Assembly (NCBI RefSeq): GCF_030463565.1
Contig: NC_134651.1
Location: forward strand, 15,574,734-15,638,733
DNA from: Pelecanus crispus
Lineage: Eukaryota; Chordata; Aves; Pelecaniformes; Pelecanidae
Length of the DNA stretch: 64,000 bases
Reading direction: 5' to 3'
The position numbers and the translations under genes were made by a program. The notes beneath the pieces were generated by a model that saw only the letters and a program-made list of their open reading frames with translations, had not been told where the DNA came from and searched no databases. Position 1 is the first letter of the stretch, and each line of letters starts with the position of its first letter. Positions 42,201-62,364 of this stretch are shown here, in pieces.

Positions 42201-43728
42201 CACTAACCTAGCAGAAAACCATTCAGTCTCTTCTGCCAGGGCAGCTAGCTCACTGAAGGATCCAACAATACGAGTCATGGTCACCAGAAAAACCCATGTC
42301 AGAAGCAGCCAGGGACAAGCTGGCAGCAGAGAGAGGAGCAAAGGAGGGAAGAACAGGAACTCCAACTTCTGCCAGGGGCAAGCCATTCAAACCTTCTTCT
42401 CCAACTTCCTCCACATCCCAGAACCACGTGATTACTAAAGCTGACACAAAGAGGAGGCGTGAACACGCAGCCAGAGATCAGAGGAAGAACAGGACTATTT
42501 CCCTCAACAGCCAGAGCTCACCCAGCCTGTGCCAGCCACAGACGCTCCAAACACGGGCCCAGCATGGGACAGGAGGGGCACAGCAGTGACACATCACATC
42601 ACGGAGCTGTTTGCCTCTCCATCAGCTAGCAGGGTGATACCAGGCACAGAAAGTGGACCTGTGTGCACAGACCAGCCATGCATCCAACAGAGAGGCAGAA
42701 TTATATTGAGTAGATACAATGGTGCAAAATATATATATATAGCATGGATAAAAGCATAGGCAAAGATGAAGGAGAAAGTTGCCCGACATAAGCAGAAGTA
42801 AGGCTACAGCAATGACAGACAAGTAGTCACTCGAGTAGGGAAAAACAAGTGTATATGCCTTGGTCTGACTACAGGAAGTAAGACTGCACTGAGCTTGGAC
42901 TGGCACCCCAATAGCGGGCAGACTGAGTACGGATGCATGCAGCAGACGCAGGCAGGAGACACTGGGAGCTGAAGCATAAGCACAACTCTGAAGAATCGGA
43001 GACGGACCACCGGGGAGTTCACGCTCTTGAGCCTGAGCAGGCATTACTTCAGCTTCTGAGCATTTCCTGCACCAGCTGCCTACCAGCCTTCACCCCCTAC
43101 ACATCTGCTCAAAGGCAGGTGACCCCAGCAGTGCTCACTGCAGACTGTGCTGCCTCCACATGAGCCCCAGACCCCACGCATTGCCCACCCAGCACTGCCC
43201 ACCCAGCCGACGTAGCGCGCTCGCTGCCCCCTTTCCTTGCACTTCCCACCTCCCGCATCCCTCTCCTCCCCAGAGCCCCCGCCCCGCGCTCCAGCAGGCC
43301 CCTCGTCCTACAGAGCCCCACAACAGCCCCTCCCTCACACATGGCCCCTGACCTCCCCACACGGCCCCTCACAGCCACCCCTACCCCGCCACCCTACGCT
43401 CCCCAGTCCCTCACCTATCCCACGTAACCCCCTCCCCACAACAGCCCCGGCCCCAGCCTGCCACTCTCCTCCTCGCCAGCTGTCACCCTCCAGGGCCCCC
43501 CCAACTCCCGGCCCCACAGCCCGGCCCGCCCCAGCAGCCCCCTCCCCACCCTGCTGCGCGGCCTGTCACCCCGCAGACACCCCACCCCGCTTCCTGCGCG
43601 GCCCTCAACACCCTGCCGCTCCACCGCGGCCTGCCCCCCCGCCGCGACCCCGGCCCGGCCCCTTCCCGGCGGCACCTGAAGCGCGGCGAGTCCTTCAGGC
43701 ACTCCTCGAAGTCCACGGTCACCTTCAT
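105..43728 (-). CDS. ACAP2: ACAP2, 5' part of gene (coding exons 1-10 of a longer gene)
   Basis: ACAP2 (centaurin beta-2) is a GTPase-activating protein for Arf6 that acts at the plasma membrane and recycling endosomes. Ten exons joined across GT-AG boundaries give 857 coding nucleotides in one open frame (285 codons plus 2 nt), nearly colinear with the human protein. Residues 1-226 form the BAR domain, a dimerising membrane-curvature module; the PH domain starts near residue 266 (GYLFKR at 271-276) and is cut by the window edge. The rest of PH, the zinc-finger ArfGAP domain and the ankyrin repeats must lie to the left of position 1. The start is fixed by the conserved N-terminus [17 protein letters not shown] (human has MKM). 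Promoter is a CpG island at 43.2-44.65 kb. Family identity is from memory of the human protein; splice sites and frame are read directly. ACAP3 or ACAP1 are less likely, given near-identity to ACAP2 in the longest exon. Confidence 0.95.
805..1096 (+). mobile_element. CR1 LINE, 5'-truncated 3' end
   Basis: Begins at AGAGGAAATGGGC, reads through the end of the ORF2 reading frame (translates like [17 protein letters not shown]) and the 3' UTR with GATGATCTTAAAGGTCTTCTCC, and ends in GATTCTAT repeats. Typical avian CR1. Antisense to ACAP2. Confidence 0.92.
1206..1246. repeat. Short tandem repeat, unit about TAATAACAG
   Basis: Four imperfect head-to-tail copies of a 9-10 nt AT-rich unit. Confidence 0.7.
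4028..4039. repeat. Poly-C run, 12 nt
   Basis: Uninterrupted homopolymer, a G run on the ACAP2 sense strand. Length may be unreliable in sequencing. Confidence 0.8.
7241..7315 (-). CDS. ACAP2: ACAP2 coding exon 9 (residues 224-248)
   Basis: Twenty-five codons, starting [19 protein letters not shown] and ending STIQQK, between TTACAG and AAG|GTACTTG. The charged linker between BAR and PH domains. Confidence 0.95.
7316..11817 (-). other. ACAP2: ACAP2 intron 8 (4.5 kb)
   Basis: Unique intronic sequence. A CA-rich patch lies at about 10,633-10,665, and A-runs occur near 9727 and 11,058. No gene or mobile element is recognised. Confidence 0.85.
11818..11913 (-). CDS. ACAP2: ACAP2 coding exon 8 (residues 192-223)
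   Basis: Thirty-two codons starting [19 protein letters not shown], ending MKDLGAQ, between TTCTAG and GTAACA. Last BAR helix; human has SELGPYM where this has SELEPYM. Confidence 0.96.
11914..13033 (-). other. ACAP2: ACAP2 intron 7 (1.1 kb)
   Basis: AT-rich; no repeat or gene seen. Confidence 0.85.
13034..13078 (-). CDS. ACAP2: ACAP2 coding exon 7 (residues 177-191)
   Basis: Fifteen codons, [15 protein letters not shown], between CCCTAG and GTAAGA. A 45-nt in-phase microexon-like exon in the BAR domain. Confidence 0.95.
13079..15369 (-). other. ACAP2: ACAP2 intron 6 (2.3 kb)
   Basis: Contains a 15-nt G run at 14,030-14,044 (C run on the transcribed sense strand) and a small GC-richer patch at 13,490-13,600. 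Otherwise unique AT-rich sequence. Confidence 0.85.
14030..14044. repeat. Poly-G run, 15 nt
   Basis: Uninterrupted homopolymer in ACAP2 intron 6. Confidence 0.8.
15370..15553 (-). CDS. ACAP2: ACAP2 coding exon 6 (residues 115-176)
   Basis: The longest ACAP2 exon here (184 nt), acceptor CTTTAG, donor CAG|GTAAGT. Starts [15 protein letters not shown] and ends [11 protein letters not shown]; one residue (I for L) differs from human in 61. It forms the long central BAR coiled-coil helix. Reading through the donor adds a few residues before an intronic stop. Confidence 0.97.
15554..16055 (-). other. ACAP2: ACAP2 intron 5 (0.5 kb)
   Basis: Short intron with nothing besides splice signals. An open frame crosses it from exon 6, but there is no sign that the intron is coding. 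Confidence 0.85.
16056..16114 (-). CDS. ACAP2: ACAP2 coding exon 5 (residues 96-114 and split codon 115)
   Basis: Encodes [19 protein letters not shown] plus GA of Glu115. Acceptor TTTCAG, donor GA|GTAAGT. BAR domain, positively charged face. Confidence 0.96.
17465..17578 (+). mobile_element. CR1 LINE 3'-end relic, old
   Basis: Diverged but recognisable string GCAACCTGCTT...CTGACCCTG...GTTGAACCAGA...CCTTCCAACCTGAATT, ending in CCTATAT in place of TCTATGAT. Much more decayed than the other copies. Confidence 0.65.
18520..18584 (+). mobile_element. CR1 LINE 3'-end fragment
   Basis: GGTTGGGCTAGATGACCTCT, then AAAGGTCCTTTCCAACCC and a GATTCTAT tail. Only the last ~65 nt of the element survive. 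Confidence 0.85.
18633..18686 (-). CDS. ACAP2: ACAP2 coding exon 4 (residues 78-95)
   Basis: Eighteen codons, [18 protein letters not shown], between TTTGCAG and GTAAGT. BAR domain. The exon is in phase 0 at both ends, so skipping it would keep the frame. Confidence 0.96.
18687..20027 (-). other. ACAP2: ACAP2 intron 3 (1.3 kb)
   Basis: AT-rich unique sequence; nothing recognised. Confidence 0.85.
20028..20147 (-). CDS. ACAP2: ACAP2 coding exon 3 (residues 38-77)
   Basis: Forty whole codons between acceptor TTTTAG and donor GAG|GTAAGT. Begins [15 protein letters not shown] and ends CKDALVE; BAR helix 1 to 2 region. Human has SSNDAVVE at the end, so the C-terminal part of this exon is the most divergent piece of the BAR domain here. 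Confidence 0.96.
20148..23364 (-). other. ACAP2: ACAP2 intron 2 (3.2 kb)
   Basis: Carries a solo LTR (20,885-21,427, sense with the gene). A GC-richer patch with CTG-rich sequence lies at 23,060-23,290, just inside the intron's 5' end. The rest is unique. Confidence 0.85.
20885..21427 (-). mobile_element. Solo LTR of an avian endogenous retrovirus family (ERVL-like), copy A
   Basis: On the minus strand it starts TGTCCTGGTTTCAGCTGG and ends CCATGATA, so the terminal CA has decayed to TA. It is flanked by AGAAA (20,880-20,884) and AGAAG (21,428-21,432), an imperfect 5-bp target duplication. It is about 543 bp and closely resembles copy B at 55,075. A candidate poly(A) signal ATTAAA is at 21,008-21,003. 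There is no internal retroviral sequence, so this is a recombined solo LTR. It lies in ACAP2 intron 2 in the same orientation as the gene. ERVL class is inferred from the 5-bp duplication; family naming needs a repeat library. Confidence 0.85.
23365..23422 (-). CDS. ACAP2: ACAP2 coding exon 2 (residues 18-37)
   Basis: Acceptor ATGCAG, donor AAG|GTAAGC. Encodes [20 protein letters not shown], the start of BAR helix 1; it differs from human at one residue (T for A). Confidence 0.96.
26556..27540 (+). mobile_element. CR1 LINE, ~1 kb 3' part with ORF2 remnant
   Basis: The longest CR1 here. Successive frames encode pieces of the reverse transcriptase C-terminal region (about 26,580-27,445), with motifs such as [33 protein letters not shown] and [11 protein letters not shown]. 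Frame changes and a stop at about 27,079 show it is dead. It ends with a 3' UTR and a (GATTCTAT)n tail. At its 5' edge a ~20-nt segment (TTCTGTTTAATAyCTTTATC) is duplicated in tandem, with CAG between copies. It lies in ACAP2 intron 1, antisense. Confidence 0.93.
28084..28119. repeat. Overlapping palindromes with GTTAATT half-sites
   Basis: AATTAACAAT (28,084-28,093) pairs with ATTGTTAATT (28,099-28,108) around a 5-nt loop. The second arm also starts a perfect 18-nt palindrome, GTTAATTCTAGAATTAAC, at 28,102-28,119. Function unknown. Confidence 0.8.
30268..30690 (-). mobile_element. CR1 LINE relic, reverse transcriptase C-terminal part, old
   Basis: On the minus strand a frame at 30,566-30,333 reads [19 protein letters not shown]...[22 protein letters not shown]. 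This aligns with [11 protein letters not shown]...[19 protein letters not shown] of the younger CR1 at 26.9-27.05 kb. Strongly diverged; the outer limits are uncertain. Confidence 0.65.
31765..31803. repeat. Short tandem repeat, unit TATTGTACT
   Basis: Three to four copies of a 9-nt unit, the second lacking four bases. Confidence 0.8.
36930..36940. repeat. Poly-G run, 11 nt
   Basis: Homopolymer in ACAP2 intron 1. Confidence 0.75.
43676..43728 (-). CDS. ACAP2: ACAP2 coding exon 1 (residues 1-17 and split codon 18)
   Basis: The ATG is at 43,728-43,726. Seventeen codons plus AG end at a donor CAG|GTGCCG, which lacks the usual A/G and G at +4/+5. The phase (AG|G giving Arg18) agrees with exon 2. 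The exon lies inside the CpG island, and ATG context is GGCGAGGATGA (G at -3). Confidence 0.93.
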
Positions 43729-43764
43729 CCTCGCCTGCCGCGGGGCGCGCCGCCGCTGCCGCCG

Positions 43765-43788
43765 CTGCTGCTGCTGCTGCTGCTGCTG
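43765..43788 (-). repeat. ACAP2: (CAG)8 trinucleotide repeat in the ACAP2 5' leader
   Basis: Eight uninterrupted CTG units on the plus strand, CAG on the sense strand, ending 36 nt upstream of the ATG and flanked by CCACCA and GCGGCGG. Non-coding if the conserved ATG is used. A polymorphic length is likely. Confidence 0.85.
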
Positions 43789-43840
43789 GTGGTGGCGGGA
43801 CGAGCCCGAGCCGAGGCCGGAGGCCGGCCGCCGGGCGGAG

Positions 43841-43861
43841 CTAGGCGGGGGCGGCGCTCAT
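43841..43861 (-). CDS. Candidate upstream ORF (MSAAPA) in the ACAP2 5' leader
   Basis: ATG in GCCGCCATGA context (G at -3), six codons and a TAG, ending 112 nt before the ACAP2 ATG. It counts only if transcription starts upstream of 43,861, which is likely but not shown. Such short upstream ORFs usually lower main-ORF translation. Confidence 0.4.
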   Translation of the reverse strand: MSAAPA

Positions 43862-44783
43862 GGCGGCGCGGAGGGGCGGCGGAGCCCGGCGGCGGAGCGG
43901 CTGCTGCGGGAACGCCGCGCCGAGCAACGCCTCTGCCCGCCTCCCGCGGCCAACCGCGACTGACGGCCCAGAGAGCCAATGGGCACCAGCAAACAGCAGA
44001 AACAGCCAACAAGAGGCCGGCGTAGGCGGGGCTTCCCCCAAATCGGCGTAGGGCGGGGAAAGGGCAGCCAGCTCAGCCAATCGCAGGAGCAGGGGAGCGC
44101 TATGCCCAATCACAAGGCGAGGGAGGGGGCATAACAGGAAGACCCCCCCCAATACGTGGGCCACTCAGAGGAGGCAGCCAACCGTCGCCTGCGCAGGTAT
44201 TACTTCCTCATTGGGCGTCCGAAAGAGTGACAGCCCGGTGAGCCAACGGGAAAACCACCGTTGGCCTCCCACCAATTGGCAAGCTCCGTTGCCACGACTA
44301 CCCGGAAGGCCGATCCCAGCGCTCACCAACAGGGAGGGGGCCGCTCGGGCGCTGCGATAGGCCGGTCCGCCCGTCGCTCGTGGCGGATGACGCTACGCGG
44401 GGGGGGGGGCGGGGCGGGCGCGGTTGCTGCGGCGCTGCCCAGCTGATCGCTTGGAAGTCTTCGGTGTTTTTTTTCTTTTTTAAATTAAAGCGTCGCAGAA
44501 AGCGAGGCGGCCGCGGCGGTGGGAGGCCAGGCCCGCTGCGCTCCGCCGCCCGGGGAGCCGGTGCCGCCTGCGGAGGGGGCAGCGGCGGCTGCGGAGCCCC
44601 CGCGGAGACGTTCCAGCTGCGGGCGCTCTCCGGGGCGCTGCGGTGCTAGATCTTGGAAATCCCTGTAGGGTGTGGTACCGGGCGGAGGTTCGCAGTTGCC
44701 TTCGGAGGAGAAGCGCGAACGGCGGGTCTCGCTGTACAAGGAAGATCAAGTGTGCGCCTTTGGGGATGGTGCGCAGCGTTTAT

Positions 44784-45160
44784 AGCATCATAGAATCGTT
44801 TAGGTTGGAAAAGACCTTTAAGATCATCCAGTCCAACCATTAAGCTACACTACCAAGTCCACACTAAGCCAATCAAGGGCAGACTAGACTAAACCATGTC
44901 CCAAAGTGCCACGTCTACCCGTTTTTTGAACTCTTCCGGGGATGGTGACTCCACCACCTCTCTGGGCAGCCTGTTCCAATGCTTGACCACCCTTTCCGTA
45001 AAGAAATTTTTCCTAATTTCCAACCTAAACCTCCCCTGGCACAGCTTGAGCCCATTTCCTCTCATCCTATCGCTAACTACATGGGAGAAGAGCCCAACAC
45101 CCACCTCACTACAACCTCCTTTCAGGTAGTTGTAGAGAGCGATAAGGTCTCCCCTCAGCA
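44784..45160 (-). mobile_element. CR1 LINE 3' end
   Basis: Reverse complement of a CR1: tail side ATCATAGAATCGTTTAGG, then the UTR, then the end of ORF2 (minus-strand translation [20 protein letters not shown]...[15 protein letters not shown]). Truncated at about 45,160. It directly abuts the upstream edge of the ACAP2 CpG island. Confidence 0.93.
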
Positions 45161-46899
45161 GCAAGTTAACAATTTTTTGTATCACTCAGGCTGCATTTAT
45201 GCTGTGAAATCCACTTTTCAACTAAAGTGTGCAATTTAAGAGAGGTGAGCTCTTTTTTTTTTAATACAGTTTTACTTCCTAAGGAGTAGTTGGTGTTAGT
45301 CATTTTCCATTTCCACTAAGAGACAGACCGGTCTTGTTTTAATCCTACAACACACACAGAATATTACCTTGAAAAATGCAACCTTTTCTATGGTGCTGCT
45401 GTCTTAAATTCATGACTCAGGTTCTCAGATCTCCCCTCATATCTGGGTAGCCAAGCAAAACCGCAAAGTGTGAAAGTGTGCGCAAACTGGTGTATATCAG
45501 TTACACTAAAGAGTACTTCCTCATTTGCAGTGATGAGGAAATTGCAATATTGGTTTAAGTATTCATCTATGAACACACCTGCAAACTTTACAGTAGCTGC
45601 CAGTTTCTCCTAAAAACCTCCAAGAAGTCAAACCAATACATCTAGTATTAGTGCCATAAGGCAGTAATGAAAACAATGGTTTTATTTACATTGTGACACT
45701 TAACACTGATTTCAAACAGAATAATTACATTTGTGCGGTGGTATCATCATAAACACCACAAAAAGCATGTTACAGAAACAAAGAGTTCTGGTAAGATATA
45801 CAAGTCTAACATGAGAGAGCAAGCTGTGGAAAAAAATATTTGCAGTTTCCATGAACTGTGTACAACTCAGTGTGAAAGAAACTTTAAGGACAGAGTTAAG
45901 GCTCTTACTTGCAAGTGATCTTCCTATTGGAAGCATATTGAAAATATTTTCTCTAAACAGGATGCAGCTTGAGGACTTAAACCTGTGCAAGAAGCTTCAC
46001 AATTATGATGCTGTGGAGTTCAATGTCCACGTTAATAAGGGCTGTGCGTCTTCTGTTTCCTCTTTACACCACTCTTCACTGTACGAATGAGCCTTTACCA
46101 TATGCACCCCAAGATTAAAGACATGCATGCAAGCTAAGTCCCCATCAAATATAAAAAGAGAAAAGGCATTTCTTCTCGTGTCCCCCTTCAGTAGGGAACT
46201 ATAATTGCTATTTCCAGAACAGAAGGAAATCAGACATCCCTTTGTTAAAAAAAAACAAAAAAAACCCCAAAACCAAAACAAACCTATATAGAGTATCTGT
46301 AGTTACTGCAAAGTAAACTTGCCTATTCTAGCTTTTAGAATACGTGAAGGTGTAAACCTGGATAAAATCAAGTAAACAAGCCTTTCAGTTAAAAGCAGCG
46401 TCAGGTACATCAGGTTGCACTCCAGGTGAGCAAGATGAAGAAGCACGAACAGAATTTTGGCTAGCGCTAAAGAGAATGAAGAGAACAAAGCCTTTAATAA
46501 AACCCGTAACTAAAACCAGTACAAGTTCCAAAGCGGCATCTAACTAAAACTTGGGGGCTTGGTGGCACGGAAGAAAAATCACCCAGACAGCTTGGAATCA
46601 TCTGACTGATGAAGGGACCTACTACACATTCTGAGGTTCATTTAAAACCATCTTCATTCGTTTACATATACTGTACCTCCCTCAAAGCTATGTCCCCATT
46701 TCATCCAGGAGTTTGGAGGCCATTACAGGAAAGGTCTTCACTGGAAGTTAGCAAAGGTTTTTTTGTTTAACAAAGTGCTCTGTAGGCATTGTAGGGTAGA
46801 AAGTACCCCCGCTGAGTCCCAAAATGAAAATGTAATCTTGGACACAGAAAGTGGGGGATGAAGGAGAGCAGGACATTTGCTCATATAAGAGCTGTTTCT

Positions 46900-47046
46900 G
46901 ATGGAGTCACCATCCCTGTAGATATTTCAAAGACATCTACATGCGGTGCTTAGGGACATGGTTTAGTGGTGGACTTGACAGTGCTAGGTTAATGGTTGGA
47001 CTCGATCTTAAGGATCTTTTCCAACCTAAACGATTCTATGATTCTG
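46900..47046 (+). mobile_element. CR1 LINE 3'-end fragment
   Basis: GATGGAGTCACCATCCCTG, then GACATGGTTTAGTGGTGGAC, the TTTTCCAACCTAAACGATTC motif and a GATTCTAT tail. Confidence 0.9.
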
Positions 47047-47828
47047 TAATTACAGGTACAAAGTACCCACTTGTACTTACCACAAAGTACAAGTTACCTG
47101 TTTTAGAGCATCACAGAAGACATCTGCGTTACCCATGCACATTGGTCAAATCTTGACCCATTCACGCTCCAGTCTGAAAGTTAACGCAGCTTTGCCGAGT
47201 GCTGCCACTCTCTTGGCAGGACTTAACTGCCCTGGCTGGGGCAGACCAGGACATCAGCTGGTCAGTTTGAAATACAGGTCGGTGCAGACATTCCAACAGT
47301 CTGAACATTGCAAGCTGGTATATAAAGGGTGCAGACTTTAAGTTTTGAAATTCTGTTCTTGGGAGCCAAATTTAAAGCTACCGTAAGTGACTTCAGGAGT
47401 CAGAAGTATCTAAGTGCTTACTCTGTGCCCCTGTTTATTCTACAGAAGGGACAAAGTTTGATACAAGGAGAAATAGCATTCTAGATACTGAAAAATTAGC
47501 ATCACCACACTGGGCTGAATCAAGAGTTCAGCTCTTTCTTGCGAAAAGATGCTATTCATCCTGATTCAGGCCCTTAGAAAACTAAATACCCCACAACTGA
47601 CAACTCTGTTACCTACTAAGGAGAGGAGATAGTTGGGAAAGGCACACTACAACACCCAATTAGCACAACTCACAGGTATCTTTGGCAATGCATCCATTCT
47701 AATGAATTATTCCTGTATAAATCTTTCAAAGGACAGCATCCTATTGCCTTATTCACTCTCAATCTCGCTGGGATTTCATGAAAGCTCACGCTTGAGAATA
47801 CATATAACTGTAAAATAACTTTCATTCC

Positions 47829-47834
47829 TTTATT
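47829..47834 (-). terminator. PPP1R2: Polyadenylation signal AATAAA, probable PPP1R2 3' end
   Basis: The first canonical AATAAA on the minus strand after the PPP1R2 stop, 1.34 kb downstream. Cleavage would be expected at about 47,800-47,815. Shorter 3' ends through variant signals are possible. Confidence 0.6.
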
Positions 47835-49174
47835 CAAACTTCACATATACAGTGGACAAAAAGACATTTTAAAATAGATCCATATAATTATATGGATTTT
47901 TGCAACATATCAAATTCAGATCAAAGTTAAGATATACACTGTATTCCATAACCAAGCTAAAGCTTAAGTGTATACTTAATTTGTGTAATAAAACCCAGGA
48001 ACTACTCTGAATACTGGAACATTCACCATTCAAATTCCACCAAGTAGGAAGTTGTTTACAGCAATTTGGAGGTTCAGAATCCCTCTTTACAGGGGCTATA
48101 CAACCACACTGTAAACAAGTATTTGAATTAGGCAGTTTCCCTTCTATTCTTCCAAACAGCCTTCATTTTACAAAAGCAGCTGCTCTAAGTTGCAATGGAT
48201 ACAGGAAGATTTAGACCAGTGGTTTTCAGTATGCAGGTTACCAACCCCAAATGAGTAGGAGATCATCAGCAGTTATCTTTATAACTCAGCTCATCTTCAC
48301 AGTCCTGATGTGGATTTGCTCATGTTTGGGTGTTTTTCCTCAGGTGCTAGTAGCACAAGCATTCTTCATGCAACTGGCAAGGACCAAAAGTTTGAAACAA
48401 GAGCCAGAAGACTGACAGTGGATGTGGTTTTAAGAGAAAAGTTGGAGGGAACTTCCATGTTCTCATGATAAGCCAAAGAGCACTCCACAAAACATCCAGT
48501 CCCAACGGAAGAGATAATGACACTTAAATGCAAGTTCAAGTTAGCACACTTCCAGTGTAAAAACATTCCCTCCACCACACGTTAGTACTGCCTTAGTCAG
48601 AAACTAGCAACTGATTCCAAACACCACTCTTAAAAATAATACAGCTCTTCTTGTAAAGACTGGGAAAGTACAGGTAACAACATACTGAAATCTAGATTAA
48701 CAGGTCAACATTTTACAAAAAAGTTGTAAGACTTAAATAATCCCTTTTTAAACTGCTTAACACATCTGATAAATAGCTTGCATGTCAATCTGATATATGC
48801 TGTACCGTTTGGCTCTTGAATCCCAAACCCTTCCATAAGAGATACCACACCTAGAACACTGTCAAATAAATAGTGAAAAACCAAAAGATACCGTTGGTTT
48901 TGAAGCATGAAGAGTTAACAGTACATTATGCAAGATAATCAGCATTATACATACAGGGAATGCCATTCTGGTTGAACAGATTATGAAGCAGTATTCTCCA
49001 TGAAATACTAGGCACAAGAATAAATCAATTAGACAGGTTTTTCTGCCTAATGGACAAGTCTAAAATTAACATTCTTGGCAATACAACATTGTAACTGATA
49101 TACTTCTCAATATTTAAGAGCCTTAGTTGCAAAAATCATGAAGCGATGTTTGTATTTGTGTCTTTGACAAGCAG
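47835..49174 (-). other. PPP1R2: PPP1R2 3' UTR (inferred)
   Basis: Runs from the stop codon to the first AATAAA. No repeats or open frames of note. Limits depend on the terminal exon call at 49,175-49,242. Confidence 0.55.
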
Positions 49175-61214
<12,040 letters not shown>

Positions 61215-61620
61215 CGCCGCCCGCCCGCCCGCTTCCGGCCTCCGCCGCCCCTCGGCCGGCGCCGCCGCGCGTCACAACCGCCGGCGCGGGGAGGGGCGCG
61301 CCCCCTGGCGGCCGGCGGACCGCCCAAATCCCTGCCTGCCCCGCACGCGCGCGCGTTCGGCCTGGGCGCGGCAACCGGCGCCTTGCGCGCGCGGGGCCCC
61401 CGCCCTCCCGTGGGGCTGCGGGGCACGCGCGGGGCTCCGGCGCGCGGCAGGCGCTCGCGCGCGCGCGGGGACTCGTGCCCGCCTCTGGGCTTCCTGCGCC
61501 GCCGGACCCGCCCTGAGGGAGCCCCCCGAGCCCCTCGGCGCTGCCGTGCGGAGAGGCTGCGGCCGCGCTCGCAGAACGGCCCAGGCCCCTCCTGGGCCTG
61601 CGCAGAATGGAATCGCGGAG

Positions 61621-61715
61621 TCACAGAATCGTTGAGGTTGGAAAAGACCTTTAAGATCATCCAGTCCAACCGTTAACCTAACACGACCAAGTCCACACTA
61701 AACCAGTTAAGGGTG
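61621..61715 (-). mobile_element. CR1 LINE 3'-end fragment
   Basis: TCACAGAATCGTTGAGGTTG, then GAAAAGACCTTTAAGATCAT and CCAACCGTTAACC. Ends abruptly after about 95 nt. It forms the upstream border of the PPP1R2 CpG island. Confidence 0.88.
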
Positions 61716-62364
61716 GAGTAGCAACTTCATGTTTCCTGGCTTGGTGGCTGGATTATTTTTAATGAAAGTAAAAACTAGGAATCATTAAGTTTGGAAAGGA
61801 CCTCCAAGATCACCAGTCCAACCATCAACCCAACACCGCCATGCCCACTAAACCATGTCCCAGAGTGCCACGTCTACCCATTGTTTGAACACCTCCAGGC
61901 ATGGTAAGGGATGTCATCCCTACAGCCTGACGATGCGGGTGGAGCGTTTGATTTTCTGTCACAGGAACTGTAGCATGAGGATTTAAAAGTCTAAAGGGCT
62001 AACGGCTTAAACATGGCGGTTGCTTCTGGTCCCTGCAAGGCCTCCCTCCCATCTCAGCCTCCTCCGACTGGTAACCATTAGTGAAACACTGGCTCCGGCC
62101 CGGCTCCTGTAGCCCTTTGCTGCGCACCCATACCGATCGGGGTCCCACCACGCTAAGTGTAGAACATTTCCTGCAGATTTACAGTATTCTACGTCCACAT
62201 CATTGTTTTTTCACGTCAATAAAAGCAGCAGGAGATGGGGGCACCGCCAGCCAAAGCCACGACATGGGTTTGCTGGCACGGCTCAGGCGATGGGGGAAGC
62301 CCACACATCCGATCCCAGAGAGCTGGAAAGACCTCCAGGCTCCTGGAGCAAACCATTTTCCTTA
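61716..62364. other. Intergenic spacer, PPP1R2 to APOD, CR1-rich
   Basis: Besides the CR1 piece at 61,779-61,905, a GC-moderate unique stretch at 61,910-62,360 has an AATAAA on the plus strand at 62,219. No coding gene is recognised. Confidence 0.6.
61779..61905 (-). mobile_element. CR1 LINE 3'-end fragment, different subfamily or older
   Basis: GGAATCATTAAGTTTGGAAA, GACCTCCAAGATCACCAG, CATGCCCACTAAACCATGTC and CAGAGTGCCACGTCTACCC. It keeps the CR1 order but differs clearly from the copy 64 bp away, so it is a separate insertion or subfamily. Confidence 0.85.

Larger units (their letters stand above)
23423..43675 (-). other. ACAP2: ACAP2 intron 1 (20.3 kb)
   Basis: A long first intron, mostly AT-rich. 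Recognised content: a ~1 kb CR1 at 26,556-27,540; an old CR1 relic at about 30,268-30,690; a tandem TATTGTACT repeat at 31,765-31,803; a palindrome cluster at 28,084-28,119; a GC-rich patch at 35,140-35,410; an 11-nt G run at 36,930; a short (CA)n near 37,801; and the downstream half of the CpG island from about 43,190. No nested gene is recognised; scattered 60-140 codon frames lack family features. Confidence 0.8.
43190..44650 (-). promoter_or_regulatory. ACAP2: CpG-island promoter of ACAP2
   Basis: About 1.4 kb of very GC- and CpG-rich DNA spanning exon 1 and the upstream flank, in contrast to AT-rich surroundings. No TATA box is seen. CCAAT boxes occur at 43,976, 44,077, 44,106 and 44,272, with ATTGG (inverse) at 44,210 and 44,275. 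ETS-like CCGGAAG is at 44,302-44,308 and an NRF1-like half site TGCGCA near 44,190. The transcription start is probably between 43,862 and 44,100, but cannot be fixed from sequence. Confidence 0.85.
44651..47828. other. Spacer between the PPP1R2 3' end and the ACAP2 promoter
   Basis: About 3.2 kb. It contains CR1 fragments at 44,784-45,160 and 46,900-47,046 and A-rich tracts near 46,240-46,285. No gene is recognised; small frames look random. Confidence 0.75.

Noticed and set aside
43237-44025. 262-codon plus-strand open frame in the ACAP2 CpG island
   Set aside because: Pro/Ala-rich low-complexity translation caused by lack of stop codons in GC-rich DNA; it overlaps ACAP2 exon 1 antisense and has no domain.
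61979-62225. Possible processed pseudogene or small gene ending in AATAAA at 62,219
   Set aside because: No open frame with homology, no poly(A) tract and no flanking duplication.
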